In this document: positions 1-18,330 of the stretch, piece after piece
How the letters are laid out: every line of letters starts with the position of its first letter
Position numbering within the stretch: the stretch's first letter is position 1
Assembly: GCF_004328705.1 (NCBI RefSeq)
Contig: NZ_CP035319.1
Location: 248,001-312,000 of the forward strand
Reading direction: 5' to 3'
DNA length: 64,000 nt
Source: Rhodococcus sp. ABRD24
GTDB taxonomy: Bacteria; Actinomycetota; Actinomycetes; Mycobacteriales; Mycobacteriaceae
Program-made: the position numbers and the translations under genes
The notes under the pieces: generated by a model
What the model was told of the DNA's origin: nothing
Database searches by the model: none
The model's input: the letters and a program-made list of their open reading frames with translations, nothing else

Positions 1-825
1 ACGGTTGTGAACGATGAACTGCTTGAGTAGTTCCGCGACCGCCGGACCTGACCATGCCACCCAGCCGTCCTGCGTCAGGAAGCGGCGCTGCTGCTCGCGC
101 GGCAGCAGAGCCTCACGGTCGTGCAACTGCAGAAGGAACTCGAGCCGGGACTTCGCAGTCTTCACCGGATCGAGCAACTGGAACCCGGTGCGTGCCATCC
201 ACCCCGCGATGGAAAGGCGACTGAAGACGTGGTCGGCGAGCAGGTCAGCGGCCCTGGTCGCAAGTACCTCCGGAATGCCGAACGGCAGCGCTGCGAGGGT
301 ATCGACGGGGGCGCCGAAGGTCACCAGACTCGCGATGTTTCGGCAACGCCGGTACGCGGCGGCCTGATAGCAGAACATGCCGCCCTGAGAGTAGCCGGAC
401 AGGTGGACGTCCCGTCCGGTCAGCTCGTGGACTCGGTCGACGATCTCGCTGATCGCGACGATGTGGTCAGCGAGGGTGCGATCCCAGCCGCCCTCCTCGG
501 AGTCCGGAGACCCGAAGTCGACGACCCACGGGTCGATACCCATCTCGTGCAGGATTCCGACCGCGCCCTGATCCCGAGTGACGTCGTACACGTCCGCTGA
601 CATCATCATCGGCGGAACCAGCACGATCGGCGGCCCGGTCAGCTCCGGGTCGGTATCCGGAAAGTAGCGCCGCAACCGGTACATCGGTGCGCGCTCGACG
701 ACCTGGAACGGGGACGGAGTCGCCCCCGTCTCCAGACCGCCGAGCCGCACCACCTCGAGACCGTTCTGCGCCGTGGCCACCGCCCGACGAAGCGACCCGA
801 CCACGTATTCGGAGCTCAGACCCAC
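1..825 (-). CDS. PhaC-like alpha/beta hydrolase, 3' part cut by window edge
   Basis: The minus strand stays open from a GTG at 825 to base 1, giving 275 codons with no stop, so the gene continues outside the window. A GGGGAG ribosome binding site lies 8 bases before the GTG. The translation contains a PPMMMSADVYDV segment and the nucleophile elbow GYSQGG, the pattern of polyhydroxyalkanoate-synthase-like and related alpha/beta hydrolases. Family knowledge suggests an acyltransferase or esterase acting on CoA-linked or esterified acyl chains. Some actinobacterial relatives may carry an acyl-CoA synthetase domain further on, which cannot be tested here. The gene lies downstream of argH on the same strand, after a gap of about 130 bases, and is probably transcribed separately. 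Plus-strand ORFs across this stretch are shadows. Confidence 0.8.
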   Translation of the reverse strand, partial: MGLSSEYVVGSLRRAVATAQNGLEVVRLGGLETGATPSPFQVVERAPMYRLRRYFPDTDPELTGPPIVLVPPMMMSADVYDVTRDQGAVGILHEMGIDPWVVDFGSPDSEEGGWDRTLADHIVAISEIVDRVHELTGRDVHLSGYSQGGMFCYQAAAYRRCRNIASLVTFGAPVDTLAALPFGIPEVLATRAADLLADHVFSRLSIAGWMARTGFQLLDPVKTAKSRLEFLLQLHDREALLPREQQRRFLTQDGWVAWSGPAVAELLKQFIVHNR

Positions 826-900
826 TAGCGCACTCCCCAGCAACCCATCGTGACTTGCATCACATTCCGTTCGATGGGGCTCACACTACTTACTGTCCGT

Positions 901-953
901 GACGGACGTGTCACCGAGGCACCAACTGCCCGAGACGGACGTGCCACCGGGGC
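901..953. repeat. 20-bp imperfect direct repeat downstream of argH
   Basis: Two 20-base copies start at 901 and 934 and begin with GACGGACGTG. They differ at three positions and lie in the argH/hydrolase intergenic gap. No function is evident. They are not inverted, so they are unlikely to be a terminator. Confidence 0.6.
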
Positions 954-957
954 GGCC

Positions 958-2397
<1,440 letters not shown>

Positions 2398-3597
2398 TTA
2401 CAGGCTCAGATCGCGCTTCGCGGCGACCTTGGAAGACAGGCCGTGGATGTTGACGAAGCCCTTGGCGTAGGACTGATCGAACGAGTCGCCCTCGTCGTAG
2501 GTTGCGAGGTTGAAGTCGTACAGCGACTCCGGGCTTCGACGGCCGTTGACCGTGATCGCGCCACCGTGCAGGAACAGGCGGATGTCGCCCGTGACCCGCT
2601 CCTGGGTCTTCGCGACGAACGTGTCCAGCGCGTCCTTGAGCGGGGAGAACCACAGGCCGTCGTAGACCAGCTCGCTCCAGCGCTGCTCCATCTGACGCTT
2701 GTAACGGCCCAGCTCACGCTCGAGCGTGAGGTGCTCGAGCTCCTGGTGCGCGGTGATGAGCACCATTGCTCCCGGGGCCTCGTAGACCTCGCGGCTCTTG
2801 ATCCCGACGAGACGGTCCTCGACGACGTCCAGGCGGCCGACGCCCTGGGCGCCTGCACGCTTGTTGAGCTCCTGGATGGCCTCGAGCACGGTGACCGGCT
2901 TGCCGTCGATCGCCACGGGCTTGCCGGCCTCGAAGCTGATGATCAGCTCGTCGGGGGCGTTCCAGTTGAGCGTCGGATCCTGGGTGTAGTCGTAGACGTC
3001 CTTGGTCGGCGCGTTCCACAGATCCTCGAGGAAGCCCGTTTCCACCGCGCGGCCCCACACGTTCTGGTCGATCGAGAACGGCGAACGCTTCGAGACGTTG
3101 ATCGGGATGCTGTTCTCCTCAGCGAAGGCGATCGCCTTCTCGCGAGTCCACGCGTAGTCACGGACCGGTGCGATGACCTCCAGGTCGGGCGCGAGGGCGC
3201 CGAAGCCGACCTCGAAGCGGACCTGGTCGTTGCCCTTGCCGGTGCAGCCGTGGGAGACCACGGTCCCGCCGTGTGCACGAGCAGCCTCGACGATGTGCTT
3301 GACGATCAGCGGACGGCTGATGGCCGAGACCAGCGGGTAGCGGTCCATGTACAGCGCATTCGCCTGGATCGTCGGCAGGCAGTACTCGTTCGCGAACTCG
3401 TCGCGCGCATCCACCACGACCGACTCGACGGCGCCGCAGTCGAGGGCACGCTGACGCACGACCTCCATGTCCTCGCCGCCCTGGCCGAGATCGATCGCGA
3501 CAGCAACAACCTCCTTGCCGGTCTCCTTGCCGATCCAGCTGATGGCTACGGAGGTGTCCAGCCCGCCCGAGTAGGCGAGTACGACGCGATCAGCCAT
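2398..3597 (-). CDS. argG: Argininosuccinate synthase
   Basis: Joins citrulline and aspartate with ATP to form argininosuccinate. The product is 399 residues, the usual length for the type I enzyme. The N-type ATP pyrophosphatase P-loop SGGLDTS sits at residues 10-16, followed by the citrulline/aspartate-binding segments ([13 protein letters not shown] near residue 117). The ATG at 3597 has a purine-poor upstream region. The gene starts 49 bases after the argR stop, the largest gap inside the arginine cluster, so a separate promoter or processing site is possible. It is followed at once by argH. Confidence 0.97.
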   Translation of the reverse strand: MADRVVLAYSGGLDTSVAISWIGKETGKEVVAVAIDLGQGGEDMEVVRQRALDCGAVESVVVDARDEFANEYCLPTIQANALYMDRYPLVSAISRPLIVKHIVEAARAHGGTVVSHGCTGKGNDQVRFEVGFGALAPDLEVIAPVRDYAWTREKAIAFAEENSIPINVSKRSPFSIDQNVWGRAVETGFLEDLWNAPTKDVYDYTQDPTLNWNAPDELIISFEAGKPVAIDGKPVTVLEAIQELNKRAGAQGVGRLDVVEDRLVGIKSREVYEAPGAMVLITAHQELEHLTLERELGRYKRQMEQRWSELVYDGLWFSPLKDALDTFVAKTQERVTGDIRLFLHGGAITVNGRRSPESLYDFNLATYDEGDSFDQSYAKGFVNIHGLSSKVAAKRDLSL

Positions 3598-3646
3598 GGT
3601 GTGTGTGCTCCTTAGAAAATCGAATTGTTCAACAAGAGTCTAGTGG

Positions 3647-6310
<2,664 letters not shown>

Positions 6311-6314
<4 letters not shown>

Positions 6315-7266
6315 TCCAGTCCTTCCGGGGTTGCAGGGCTGACGGTGGTGTGAGGGGCGGGGACAACCATCGTGCCGATGCCCTCGCCGGTGAGGAGTTC
6401 GAGCAGGACCGCGTGTGCCACCCGGCCGTCGATGACGTGCGCGGTGGGCACGCCGCCCTCCACGGCCCGCAGGCAGGCCTCCATCTTGGGGACCATCCCG
6501 GAGTCGAGACTCGGCAACAGCAGACGCAATGCGGCCGTGTCGATCTCGGAGGCAAGCGAGCTGCGATCGGGCCAGTCGGTGTACAGCCCCTCGACGTCGG
6601 TGAGGACGACGAGCTTCTCTGCACCGATAGCCTCGGCGATGGCGGCGGCCGCAGTATCGGCGTTGATGTTGTGCACAACGCCGTCCTCGTCGGGCGCGAT
6701 CGTCGAGACGACCGGGATGCGTCCGGCAGCGATGAGATCGAGCACGGCCTCGGGGTTGACGGTGGTGACGTCGCCGACGAGTCCGATGTCAGTGGCCTCG
6801 CCGTCGACCTGCACGGTGCGGCGGGTCGCGGTCAGCAGCCGTGCGTCCTCACCGGAGATGCCGACGGCGAATGGGCCGTGTGCGTTGATGAGGCCGACGA
6901 GTTCCCGGCCGACCTGACCGAACAAGACCATCCGGACGATATCCATGACCTCGGGCGTCGTGACGCGGAAGCCTCCGCGGAATTCGCCCTCCATGCCGAG
7001 CCGCTTCAACATCGCGTTGATCTGCGGGCCGCCACCGTGCACGACGACCGGGTGGATGCCGATCGTGCGCAGGAACGCCATGTCCGCCGCGAACGCGCTC
7101 TTGAGTTCCTCGTCGATCATCGCGTTGCCGCCGTACTTGATCACGACGACCTTGTCGTGGAACCGCTGCAGCCACGGCAGCGCCTCCGCCAGGACATACG
7201 CCTTCTGACTCGACGTCAGATTCGCGATGCTCGGGTCGGTGACCACCGTGTCGCCGATGCCGCCGC

Positions 7267-7270
<4 letters not shown>
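6311..7270 (-). CDS. argB: Acetylglutamate kinase
   Basis: Phosphorylates N-acetylglutamate, the usual arginine-feedback-controlled step. The start at ATG 7270 overlaps the argJ TGA by four bases; the frame stays open far upstream only because of high GC. The product is 319 residues with [10 protein letters not shown] (phosphate-binding lysine and Gly-Gly) near residue 41 and [12 protein letters not shown] near residue 71. It is slightly longer than many homologues because of a C-terminal tail ending near [12 protein letters not shown]. The N-terminal helix present here is typical of arginine-inhibited hexameric forms. Confidence 0.96.
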
Positions 7271-9622
<2,352 letters not shown>

Positions 9623-9819
9623 CAGGCTTCTCGATCGGCCGGATCACCAGCACCCCCGAAGTCCGCGATTCGTCAGCATCCGGGCATCGACTTCGATCGG
9701 AGCACCTCCGTAAATCCGACTGCGCGACCCGCGGAGCCATTGCCCGCCGCGGGAATTCGTTCTACAGTCACCGAAAAGAACTGAATTGTGATTCATAGTT
9801 TGGCGGAAGGGTATCGGCC

Positions 9820-11556
9820 ATGACGACAGCGCAGGACTCCACGAGCACGACCATCGGCGGACATCGCACCCACGAAGTGTTCAACCAGGCCCCACCGCGA
9901 GTCGACATCAACGAGTTCACCACCAACAAACCACTCGTCGAGGGCGTCACCCGCTACGACGCCTCGTGGGCGTCGGCGCACCTGTCCGAGGTGGGCGCAC
10001 TCGTCAGCACCGCAGAGTTTCAGCACGCAGCAGAACTTGCGAACACTGAGCTCCCCCGACTGCACTCGCACGACCGCTACGGACACCGCATCGACGAGGT
10101 CGAGTACCACCCCGCCTACCATCAGGTGATCTCCGCCGCTGTCGAGTACGGCGCGCACACCTCCGCATGGGCCGAACCTCGGCCCGGGGCGAATGTCGCA
10201 CGCGCTGCAACCTTCATGCTCTTCGCACAGCTCGAACCCGGCCACGCGTGCCCGATCTCGATGACCCACTCCGCCGTCCCGTCGCTGATGTTCGCGCCCG
10301 AACTGGCGCAGCGCTGGCTACCGCGGGTGTACTCACGCGGCTACGACGGCGCCCTCGCCGCGCCCGGCGACAAGCCCGGCGTGCTGTTCGGCATGGCGAT
10401 GACCGAGAAGCAGGGTGGATCCGACGTCCGCGCCAACACTACTGTCGCCCAGCCACTCTCGGACGGCACCTACCTGCTGAGCGGGCACAAGTGGTTCTGC
10501 TCGGCCCCGATGTCGGACGCATTCCTGGTACTCGCCAACGCGCGGGAGCGCAGCCCGCGGAGCGACCGAGAATCGCGGGAGCGCAGCCCGCGGAGCGACC
10601 GAGAATCACGGGAGGGGCTCTCCTGCTTCCTGGTTCCGCGGGTTCTCGACGACGGTACCCGCAACGTGTTCCGTATCCAGCGGCTCAAGGACAAGCTGGG
10701 CAACAAGTCCAATGCGTCCTCGGAGATCGAGCTCGACGGAACGATCGGCCACCTCGTCGGCGAGCCCGGGCGCGGGGTCCGCACGATCATCGAGATGGTT
10801 TCCCGCACCCGGCTCGACTGTGTCTACGGCTCCGCCGCCGGTATGCGGCAGTCAGTCGCGGAGGCACTGTGGCACGTGCGCCACCGATCGGCATTCGGTG
10901 CGACGCTGATCGACCAGCCCGCGATGACGGCGGTGGTCGCCGACCTCGCCCTAGAGTCCGAGGCCGCGACGGCGACTGCCCTGCGGTTGGCGCGCGCCCA
11001 CGACGACGACGCGTCCGACTCGGAGAAGGCATTCCGCCGGCTCGCGACCGCGGTGAGCAAGTACTGGATCTGTAAGCGCGGGCCACATCACGCGTACGAG
11101 TCGCTCGAGTGTCTCGGCGGCAACGGCTACACCGAGGCCTTTCCGCTCGCGCGCCGGTACCGCGAGCAGCCAGTGATGGCGGTGTGGGAGGGATCGGGCA
11201 ACGTCATCGCCCTCGACGTGCTGCGCGCGATGACCCGCGAGCCCGAGTCGGTCCGGGCGTTCGACGCCGAACTGAACCTCGCGCGGGGCGCGTCGTCGGT
11301 GTTCGACGAGCACCTGGACCGGGTCCGCACGATGCTCACCGACCTCGCGACCCTCGATCCGGCGACGGCGCAGTTCCGGGCCCGGCCGGTCGCGGCCGCC
11401 ATGGCGCTGGGGCTGCAGGGCTCACTGCTCCTACGGACGGCGCCGACCGCTGTCGCCGACGCATTCGTCGCGGCACGGATGGGCGCCGACCGCGATCTCG
11501 AGTACGGAACACTTCCGGTAGGAAGCGACTTCTCGGCAATCCTCGAACGGCACTGA
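9820..11556 (+). CDS. AidB-like acyl-CoA dehydrogenase family protein
   Basis: Flavoprotein of the acyl-CoA dehydrogenase fold, AidB-like branch. It has 578 residues with the N-terminal extension (FNQAPPRVDINEF), the FAD-binding stretch MAMTEKQGGSDVRANTT near residue 190 and a C-terminal domain with ECLGGNGYTE and WEGSGN. E. coli AidB belongs to the adaptive response to DNA alkylation, but its substrate is not settled. A GGAAGG site precedes the ATG. Unusual here is an in-frame insertion of two 33-bp tandem copies between the strands ending FLVLANA and GLSCFLVPR, adding about 22 Arg/Ser/Glu-rich residues to a surface loop. No alkylation-repair partner is adjacent. Confidence 0.88.
   Translation: MTTAQDSTSTTIGGHRTHEVFNQAPPRVDINEFTTNKPLVEGVTRYDASWASAHLSEVGALVSTAEFQHAAELANTELPRLHSHDRYGHRIDEVEYHPAYHQVISAAVEYGAHTSAWAEPRPGANVARAATFMLFAQLEPGHACPISMTHSAVPSLMFAPELAQRWLPRVYSRGYDGALAAPGDKPGVLFGMAMTEKQGGSDVRANTTVAQPLSDGTYLLSGHKWFCSAPMSDAFLVLANARERSPRSDRESRERSPRSDRESREGLSCFLVPRVLDDGTRNVFRIQRLKDKLGNKSNASSEIELDGTIGHLVGEPGRGVRTIIEMVSRTRLDCVYGSAAGMRQSVAEALWHVRHRSAFGATLIDQPAMTAVVADLALESEAATATALRLARAHDDDASDSEKAFRRLATAVSKYWICKRGPHHAYESLECLGGNGYTEAFPLARRYREQPVMAVWEGSGNVIALDVLRAMTREPESVRAFDAELNLARGASSVFDEHLDRVRTMLTDLATLDPATAQFRARPVAAAMALGLQGSLLLRTAPTAVADAFVAARMGADRDLEYGTLPVGSDFSAILERH
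10541..10606 (+). repeat. Two 33-bp tandem copies inserted in-frame in the aidB-like gene
   Basis: Identical 33-base units occupy 10541-10573 and 10574-10606, and a shorter partial match follows. Each unit encodes RERSPRSDRES and contains the small inverted repeat GCGGG...CCCGC, so it could form a hairpin. Because the unit is 11 codons long, the reading frame is kept. It looks like a dispersed REP-type palindromic element inserted in a tolerant loop, although only this locus is visible here. Confidence 0.85.
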
Positions 11557-11568
11557 CACCTCCCAGCG

Positions 11569-12000
11569 TCAATCCCTGCGCATGGACCGGCGGATCTCGT
11601 CGAGCCTGTCGCGGCTGGCCTTCTCCCGAGCTTGCCACTGCTCGTCGAGGTCGCGCCGGGCCTCGCTGTCACGCTCCAACTCCTCCGAGCCGAGAGCGGA
11701 TCCGAAGCGTTCCTCGATCTGGTCGCGCACCCGGTCGAACGTCGGTACCCCGGCCTCGGTGTAGTCGGGCGGCGGAACCGAACCGATCGTCGTCGGCGGT
11801 GGGACATCCGGCGGCGCTGCCGGGCGCGACGGATCCGGCGGGATGTCCGGCGTGTGTCCACGTCCCGCGGCCAGCATCGCCGCAGCGGTGTGAACCGGCA
11901 ACAGTCCCGGACGCTCCGCCGTGACCGCGAGAATCGCAGCCAGTAGTTCCGCATCACCGAGCCCGCGCAGTCGCGCGAGTGTGTCGTCCATATCGACCAT
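11569..12000 (-). CDS. Conserved small protein of unknown function
   Basis: The 143-residue product is not recognised. Residues 1-45 are helical (DDTLARLRGLGDAELLAAIL). A proline-rich linker covers about residues 50-80. The C-terminal third is a strongly charged helix with likely coiled-coil character (ERFGSALGSEELERDSEARRD). No signal peptide or membrane segment is seen. The gene follows pheT on the same strand after 67 bases. Its ATG abuts a large hairpin whose 3' arm contains the GGAGG ribosome binding site. The 3' end converges with the aidB-like gene 12 bases away. Confidence 0.7.
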   Translation of the reverse strand: MVDMDDTLARLRGLGDAELLAAILAVTAERPGLLPVHTAAAMLAAGRGHTPDIPPDPSRPAAPPDVPPPTTIGSVPPPDYTEAGVPTFDRVRDQIEERFGSALGSEELERDSEARRDLDEQWQAREKASRDRLDEIRRSMRRD

Positions 12001-12049
12001 GAGGGGCTCCTCCCGGTAGCACTGTCCAGGCTACCGAGGGGAGCCCCTC
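12001..12049 (-). terminator. Hairpin after pheT that also contains the next gene's ribosome binding site
   Basis: A 20-base stem with two mismatches: arms 12001-12020 and 12030-12049 around a 9-base loop. On the minus strand it follows the pheT stop and ends exactly at the ATG of the 143-residue gene, with GGGAGGAG inside the 3' arm. There is no T-run, as is common for actinobacterial terminators. It may stop pheT transcripts, hide the downstream ribosome binding site, or both. Confidence 0.7.
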
Positions 12050-12067
12050 ACCGGATGTTTCGACGGG

Positions 12068-14557
12068 TCAGCCGCGGAGCACCGCGCCGACAGACTCGGT
12101 CGCCGCCGCGACGGCCGCATCGCGCGCAGCACTCGCCTCGTCCTCGGTGAGCGTGCGATCGACCGCGCGGAACCGAAGTGCGTACGCGAGCGACTTACGA
12201 CCCTCGCCCACCTGCTCGCCCTCGAACACGTCGAACAGCCGGATGTCCTCGAGCAACTCGCCACCACCGGCGCGAAGCGCCGTCTCGACGGAAGCGGCCG
12301 ACACCGACTTCCCGACCACGACGGCAACATCCTGTAGCACCGCCGGGAACGGCGAGACCCGCGGCGCGGGAAGCACTTCAGTGATGGGCAGCGCATCGAG
12401 ATCGATCTCGACGGCGCATGTGCGCGCCGGCAATCCGGCCCGCTCGAGCACCGCTGGGTGCAGCTCGCCGGCGTGGCCGACGACAACACCGTCAAGCAGC
12501 ACCTCGGCGCAGCGCCCCGGATGCCACGGCAGGTACTGCGCGGCCCGCAGCTCCACCGTCACACCGGCAGCGTCGGCAATGGTCTGTACGGCCGCAAACG
12601 CGTCCGATGCCTCCGCCTGGCGCCCCGGACCCCACGGACCCGCGGGATCACGCAGTCCCGACAGGACCACGGCGACGTGCAGCGGCTGCGCGGGGAGCGA
12701 CTTCAGCAGATCGGCGATCTGCTCGTCGGTGGGGCGACGGTCCACCGGCAGGGCGTCCACAGGTTTGGTGTCCGACCCCGGCTGCACCACCTGCGCGATA
12801 CCGAACAGCGACAGATCACGCTGACCACGGGAAGTGTTGCGCGCCAACACCTCGAGCAGACCCGGCAACAGGGTCGTCCCCAGCTCGGGCCGATCCGACT
12901 CCAGCGGATTGAGCACCTTGGAGGTGTTGCGGCGCGGATCGTCGGCATCCAGGCCCCATGTGTCGAACACGGCGTGCGGCAGGAACACCGGGGGCAGGAT
13001 CTCGACGAACCCGTCGGCCGCGAGCAGGCGGCCCACCGAACGGCGCCGACGCTGCTTGCCGGTCAGACCCCGGCCGGCCGGCGCCTGCGGCAGTACCGAT
13101 GGGATCTGCTCGAGACCCTCGAGCCGAAGCACCTCCTCGACCAGGTCCGCTGGCTGGACCAGATCCGGACGCCACGACGGCGGGGTCACGACGAGCTGTC
13201 CGTGGCCGGTCTCGCTGACTCCGACCTCGACAGTGCAGCCGATCTGCGTCAGGCGCCGCGCAGCGGTGCCGTTCGGATACGTCACGCCCGCCACCCGGTC
13301 CGGCAGGTCGATGTCCATCCGGATCTGAACGGACGCTGCGACAGCACCGACGTCGGTGAGGACCGGTTCGACGGTACCGCCCGCGATCTCCACCAGGAGC
13401 GCCGCGGCACGATCGAGTGCGGGCAGCGCCACCCGCGGGTCGACGACTCGTTCGAACCGCTTGCTCGCCTCACTGGTGAGCTTGTGCCGACGTGCGGTCT
13501 TGAACACCGCCAGCGGATCCCAGGTCGCTGACTCGAGCAGCACATCGACCGTTTCGGAACCCACCTCGGTGCTCGCGCCGCCCATGATGCCGGCCAGCGA
13601 GATCACGCCGGTGTCGTCGGTGATGACGACGTCCTCCGGATCGAGCGTGCGCTCGACGCCGTCGAGGGTGGTGAGCTTCTCCCCCTCGGTCGCACGCCGG
13701 ACGACCAGTCCGCCGCTGACCTTCGCGGCGTCGAACGCGTGCAGCGGCTGCCCGAGCTCGAGCAACACATAGTTCGTGACGTCCACGGCCGGCGAGATCG
13801 GCCGGACGCCCGACAGCAGCAGACGACGCTGCATCCACCAGGGGCTGACCGCCTTCGGGTCGATGCCGACAATCTTGCGCGCGGTGAACCGCGTGGCCTT
13901 GGACTCCGGTTCGAGCTGCACCGGCCACGCCTCGCCGCCGTCCGACGGCAGCGCCGCGACGTCCGCCGGATCGGCGAACCCGAGGTCGAAACCACACGCC
14001 AGCTCGCGGGTGAGTCCGCGGACCGAGAAGCAGTAGCCGCGATCGGGCGTGATGTTCAGCTCGATGACGGTGTCGTCGAGGCCGAGCAGCTCGTTGGCAT
14101 CGGTCCCCGGCTCTGCTGTGCCCGGCTCCAGCACGAGGATGCCCGAATGATCCTTGCCGATGCCCAGCTCGGACGCCGAACACATCATGCCGTTCGACAC
14201 CTGGCCGTACGTCTTGCGGGACGCGATCGCGAATCCCCCGGGTAGCACCGCCCCGGGCAGCGCGGCGACGACCAGGTCACCCTCGGCGAAATTGCGGGCG
14301 CCACATACGATTTCCTGCGGCTCGTCGGCCCCGACGTCCACCTTGCAGAATCGGATCGGCTTCTTGAACTCGGTCAGCTCGGCGATCTCCAGGACCCGAC
14401 CCACCACCAGCGGGCCCGCCACCGGCTCCAGCTGGTCGACCTCCTCGACCTCGAGACCCACGCGGACGAAGCCTGCGTCCAACTCCTCGGCATTCACCTG
14501 CCAGTCGGGCGTCGCCCGCTGCAGAATCTCGGTCAGCCACGATTGCGCTACTCGCAC
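12068..14557 (-). CDS. pheT: Phenylalanyl-tRNA synthetase beta subunit
   Basis: Beta chain of the heterotetrameric PheRS. The product is 829 residues, the full bacterial length. Visible are the N-terminal tRNA-binding (EMAP-like) domain around [12 protein letters not shown], the B3/B4 editing region ([14 protein letters not shown]), the B5 domain and a C-terminal ferredoxin-like anticodon-binding domain ([12 protein letters not shown]). It starts at ATG 14557 with a 62-base gap to pheS. Both subunits are needed for activity, so pheST form one functional pair. Confidence 0.97.
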   Translation of the reverse strand: MRVAQSWLTEILQRATPDWQVNAEELDAGFVRVGLEVEEVDQLEPVAGPLVVGRVLEIAELTEFKKPIRFCKVDVGADEPQEIVCGARNFAEGDLVVAALPGAVLPGGFAIASRKTYGQVSNGMMCSASELGIGKDHSGILVLEPGTAEPGTDANELLGLDDTVIELNITPDRGYCFSVRGLTRELACGFDLGFADPADVAALPSDGGEAWPVQLEPESKATRFTARKIVGIDPKAVSPWWMQRRLLLSGVRPISPAVDVTNYVLLELGQPLHAFDAAKVSGGLVVRRATEGEKLTTLDGVERTLDPEDVVITDDTGVISLAGIMGGASTEVGSETVDVLLESATWDPLAVFKTARRHKLTSEASKRFERVVDPRVALPALDRAAALLVEIAGGTVEPVLTDVGAVAASVQIRMDIDLPDRVAGVTYPNGTAARRLTQIGCTVEVGVSETGHGQLVVTPPSWRPDLVQPADLVEEVLRLEGLEQIPSVLPQAPAGRGLTGKQRRRRSVGRLLAADGFVEILPPVFLPHAVFDTWGLDADDPRRNTSKVLNPLESDRPELGTTLLPGLLEVLARNTSRGQRDLSLFGIAQVVQPGSDTKPVDALPVDRRPTDEQIADLLKSLPAQPLHVAVVLSGLRDPAGPWGPGRQAEASDAFAAVQTIADAAGVTVELRAAQYLPWHPGRCAEVLLDGVVVGHAGELHPAVLERAGLPARTCAVEIDLDALPITEVLPAPRVSPFPAVLQDVAVVVGKSVSAASVETALRAGGGELLEDIRLFDVFEGEQVGEGRKSLAYALRFRAVDRTLTEDEASAARDAAVAAATESVGAVLRG

Positions 14558-14619
14558 GTCTTCTCAGCTCTCTCGCTCGTGAAGTCTGTGATCTCTGGGC
14601 ATTCCGCAGGATCCACCTC

Positions 14620-15705
<1,086 letters not shown>

Positions 15706-15795
15706 TTAGTCAATCGATGGATATCAGCGCGCGGGCACAACACCCGAATCCTAGGCGATCGACCGCGGACGCCACGCACGCGTTTGCGGAACGGG

Positions 15796-16596
15796 TCACG
15801 AGCTCCGGTGCTGGATGCGGGCGCTTGCGTACAGGCAGATCGACGCCGCGGTCGCCAGGTTCAGACTCTCCGCACGACCTCGGATGGGAATCCGCACGCG
15901 GTGATCGGCGCGGGCGGCTACTGCCGAGTCCAGACCGTGTGCCTCATTGCCGAACAACCACGCCGTGGGGCGGGCGAGCAGCTCGTCGGCCTCGTCGAGG
16001 TCGATCTCCCCGTCCGCGGCCGTCGCGAGCAGCTGGATTCCGGCGCCGCTGAGCGCGTCGAGCACGGAATCGGTGTCGCGCTCACGCACGACCGGGATGT
16101 GGAAGAGGCTGCCGGCCGAGGCCCGCACGCACTTGCCGTTGTGCGGATCGACGCTGTCACCGGCGAGAATCGCCGCGTCCGCCCCGACTGCATCGGCCAC
16201 GCGGATGACAGTTCCGGCGTTGCCGGGTTCGGCAATCGAGACAGGGACCGCGAGAAGCCGCGTCGTCGGCGTCACCGCCTTCGTCAACGGCACGTCGAGG
16301 ACATCGCAGACCGCCACCAGCCCGGGCGGGGTGACGGTGTCGCTGAGGGCGCGGATCGCCCGATCGGTGACGGGCGAGGTGCGGACTCCGGCAGCGATCG
16401 CCCGCTCGATCAGATCCGGGTAACGCTCAGCCGCGGCTTCCGTGAAGAACAGCTCGTGCACCGGCGCGGACGAGAGCGCCTCGGCGACACAGTTCTCACC
16501 CTCGACGAGGAAACGACCCGTCTTCCTGCGCTCTGCGCCGCGCAGGAGCTTGACAGCAGAAACGACCCGTGGAGTCCGTTCGGTGAACGGGTCCAC
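15796..16596 (-). CDS. TrmH/SpoU-family 2'-O-ribose RNA methyltransferase
   Basis: SAM-dependent methyltransferase of the SPOUT class, probably acting on rRNA or tRNA ribose. The 266-residue product has an N-terminal substrate-binding domain (residues about 10-95, RRKTGRFLVEGENCV) and the SPOUT motifs: 1 (EPGNAGTVIRVAD), 2 (WLFGNEAHGLD) and 3 (IPIRGRAESLNLATA) forming the knotted SAM site. It starts at GTG 16596, 23 bases after rplT, so it belongs to the infC-rpmI-rplT transcription unit, the same place as tsnR in mycobacteria. The exact methylated nucleotide cannot be read from sequence. Confidence 0.9.
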   Translation of the reverse strand: MDPFTERTPRVVSAVKLLRGAERRKTGRFLVEGENCVAEALSSAPVHELFFTEAAAERYPDLIERAIAAGVRTSPVTDRAIRALSDTVTPPGLVAVCDVLDVPLTKAVTPTTRLLAVPVSIAEPGNAGTVIRVADAVGADAAILAGDSVDPHNGKCVRASAGSLFHIPVVRERDTDSVLDALSGAGIQLLATAADGEIDLDEADELLARPTAWLFGNEAHGLDSAVAARADHRVRIPIRGRAESLNLATAASICLYASARIQHRSS

Positions 16597-16619
16597 GGGT
16601 CGGTTCCGGAACAGCTGAC

Positions 16620-17009
16620 TCAGGCTGCATCCCCGGCAGGGGCGTTCACGTCGGCCGGCAGTGCCGCCTTCGCAATGGCCACCAGGCCGGCAAATGCCTC
16701 GGCGTCAGAGACTGCGAGCTCGGCGAGGATCTTGCGATCAACCTCGACACCCGCGGCGGTCAGACCCTGGATGAAGCGGTTGTAGGTCATATCGTTCGCA
16801 CGCGCGGCGGCGTTGATACGCGTGATCCACAGCTTCCGGAAGTCGCCCTTACGCGCACGACGGTCACGGTAGGCGTAGGTCAGCGAGTGGAGCTGCTGCT
16901 CCTTCGCCTTGCGGTACAGGCGCGAACGCTGCCCGCGGTAGCCGCTGGACGCCTCGAGAATCGAACGACGCTTCTTCTGGGCGTTGACAGCCCTCTTTAC
17001 GCGTGCCAC
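16620..17009 (-). CDS. rplT: 50S ribosomal protein bL20
   Basis: Early-assembly 23S rRNA-binding protein. The 129 residues begin [17 protein letters not shown] from a GTG at 17009, and the full L20 core is present ([35 protein letters not shown]). A short acidic/alanine tail follows the usual end. It lies 67 bases after rpmI in the conserved infC-rpmI-rplT operon. Confidence 0.98.
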   Translation of the reverse strand: MARVKRAVNAQKKRRSILEASSGYRGQRSRLYRKAKEQQLHSLTYAYRDRRARKGDFRKLWITRINAAARANDMTYNRFIQGLTAAGVEVDRKILAELAVSDAEAFAGLVAIAKAALPADVNAPAGDAA

Positions 17010-17076
17010 TGCAAAATCCTGTCAATCTTTGGGGCGCTGACGGCACCCCAGGCGGTCAAGTAGGGGAAGAACTCGC

Positions 17077-17271
17077 TCAGATACCGAGCATGCGCTTGAT
17101 GCGGGGAGCATCCTTCTCGCTGACGACGGCAGTGCCGTCGAGGCGACGGGTCACCCGCGAGCTCTTGTGCTCGAGGAGGTGGCGACGTCCGGCCTTCTGG
17201 CGCAGGATCTTTCCGCTACCGGACACCTTGAATCGCTTCGCGGCGCCACTGTGGGTCTTCGACTTGGGCAT
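17077..17271 (-). CDS. rpmI: 50S ribosomal protein bL35
   Basis: Small basic large-subunit protein. ATG 17271 gives 64 residues beginning [15 protein letters not shown] and ending RIKRMLGI, the standard L35 pattern with [10 protein letters not shown] in the middle. The frame stays open upstream to 17391, but that part does not resemble L35. The gene lies between infC and rplT, as in nearly all bacteria. Confidence 0.97.
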   Translation of the reverse strand: MPKSKTHSGAAKRFKVSGSGKILRQKAGRRHLLEHKSSRVTRRLDGTAVVSEKDAPRIKRMLGI

Positions 17272-17326
17272 GGAGTCCTCAGTTCTTGTGTTCTCTGTAC
17301 TTCGGTCTTGCGTGAAGTGATCTGGC

Positions 17327-17911
<585 letters not shown>

Positions 17912-18330
17912 GGGGCCTCCTAGGTTGAGCGGTGCAGTCCGGTGACCGCGCCGCAGCCCGTGCGCCCTGTGCCCCAACAAGAAAGCCCCGCGTCGGAGAG
18001 TGAACTCTCCGTGCGGGGCCCGATGTCGACCGGTCGGACAGCGGATCCGGATTGCCGGAACCACGATCCCCCTCGAACTATGCTCGACACCCGTCAACGG
18101 GCATCGACCTCGAAGGAGCCCCACCGAGACTGCTCCCGTGAGGCGACCGGACCACTGAACTGCACACAGAGTGTGTCGCGCAGAGGTGGGAGTCGGACTC
18201 CACTTTGCTGCCCTCGGCCGAGGCCTAGGGCGGTCGTGCTGGAAAGCTTAGCACCACTGCATCCCACAATCGAATCGCTCCCGATCCCTCGGACCGCCCT
18301 GCTCGCGGCCACGGCCGGGGTGGGATCCTC
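17912..18330. other. Divergent control region between infC and the DUF1844 gene
   Basis: About 420 bases without a gene. The infC side holds a long leader with an attenuator-like hairpin. Around 18186-18203 there is a near-perfect palindrome reading GTGGGAGTC/GGACTCCAC. Promoter hexamers could not be placed with confidence on either strand. Confidence 0.6.
17976..18019 (-). terminator. Attenuator-like hairpin in the infC leader
   Basis: On the minus strand the stem GCCCCGC...GCGGGGC (17985-18019) encloses a second stem GGAGAG/CTCTCC with a TTCA loop and is followed by TTTCTTGTT. This is a complete intrinsic-terminator shape, 65 bases before the infC ribosome binding site and pointing into the operon. 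Position and shape fit transcription attenuation of the infC-rpmI-rplT genes. The effector (for example L20 or a stalled ribosome) is unknown. Confidence 0.7.
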
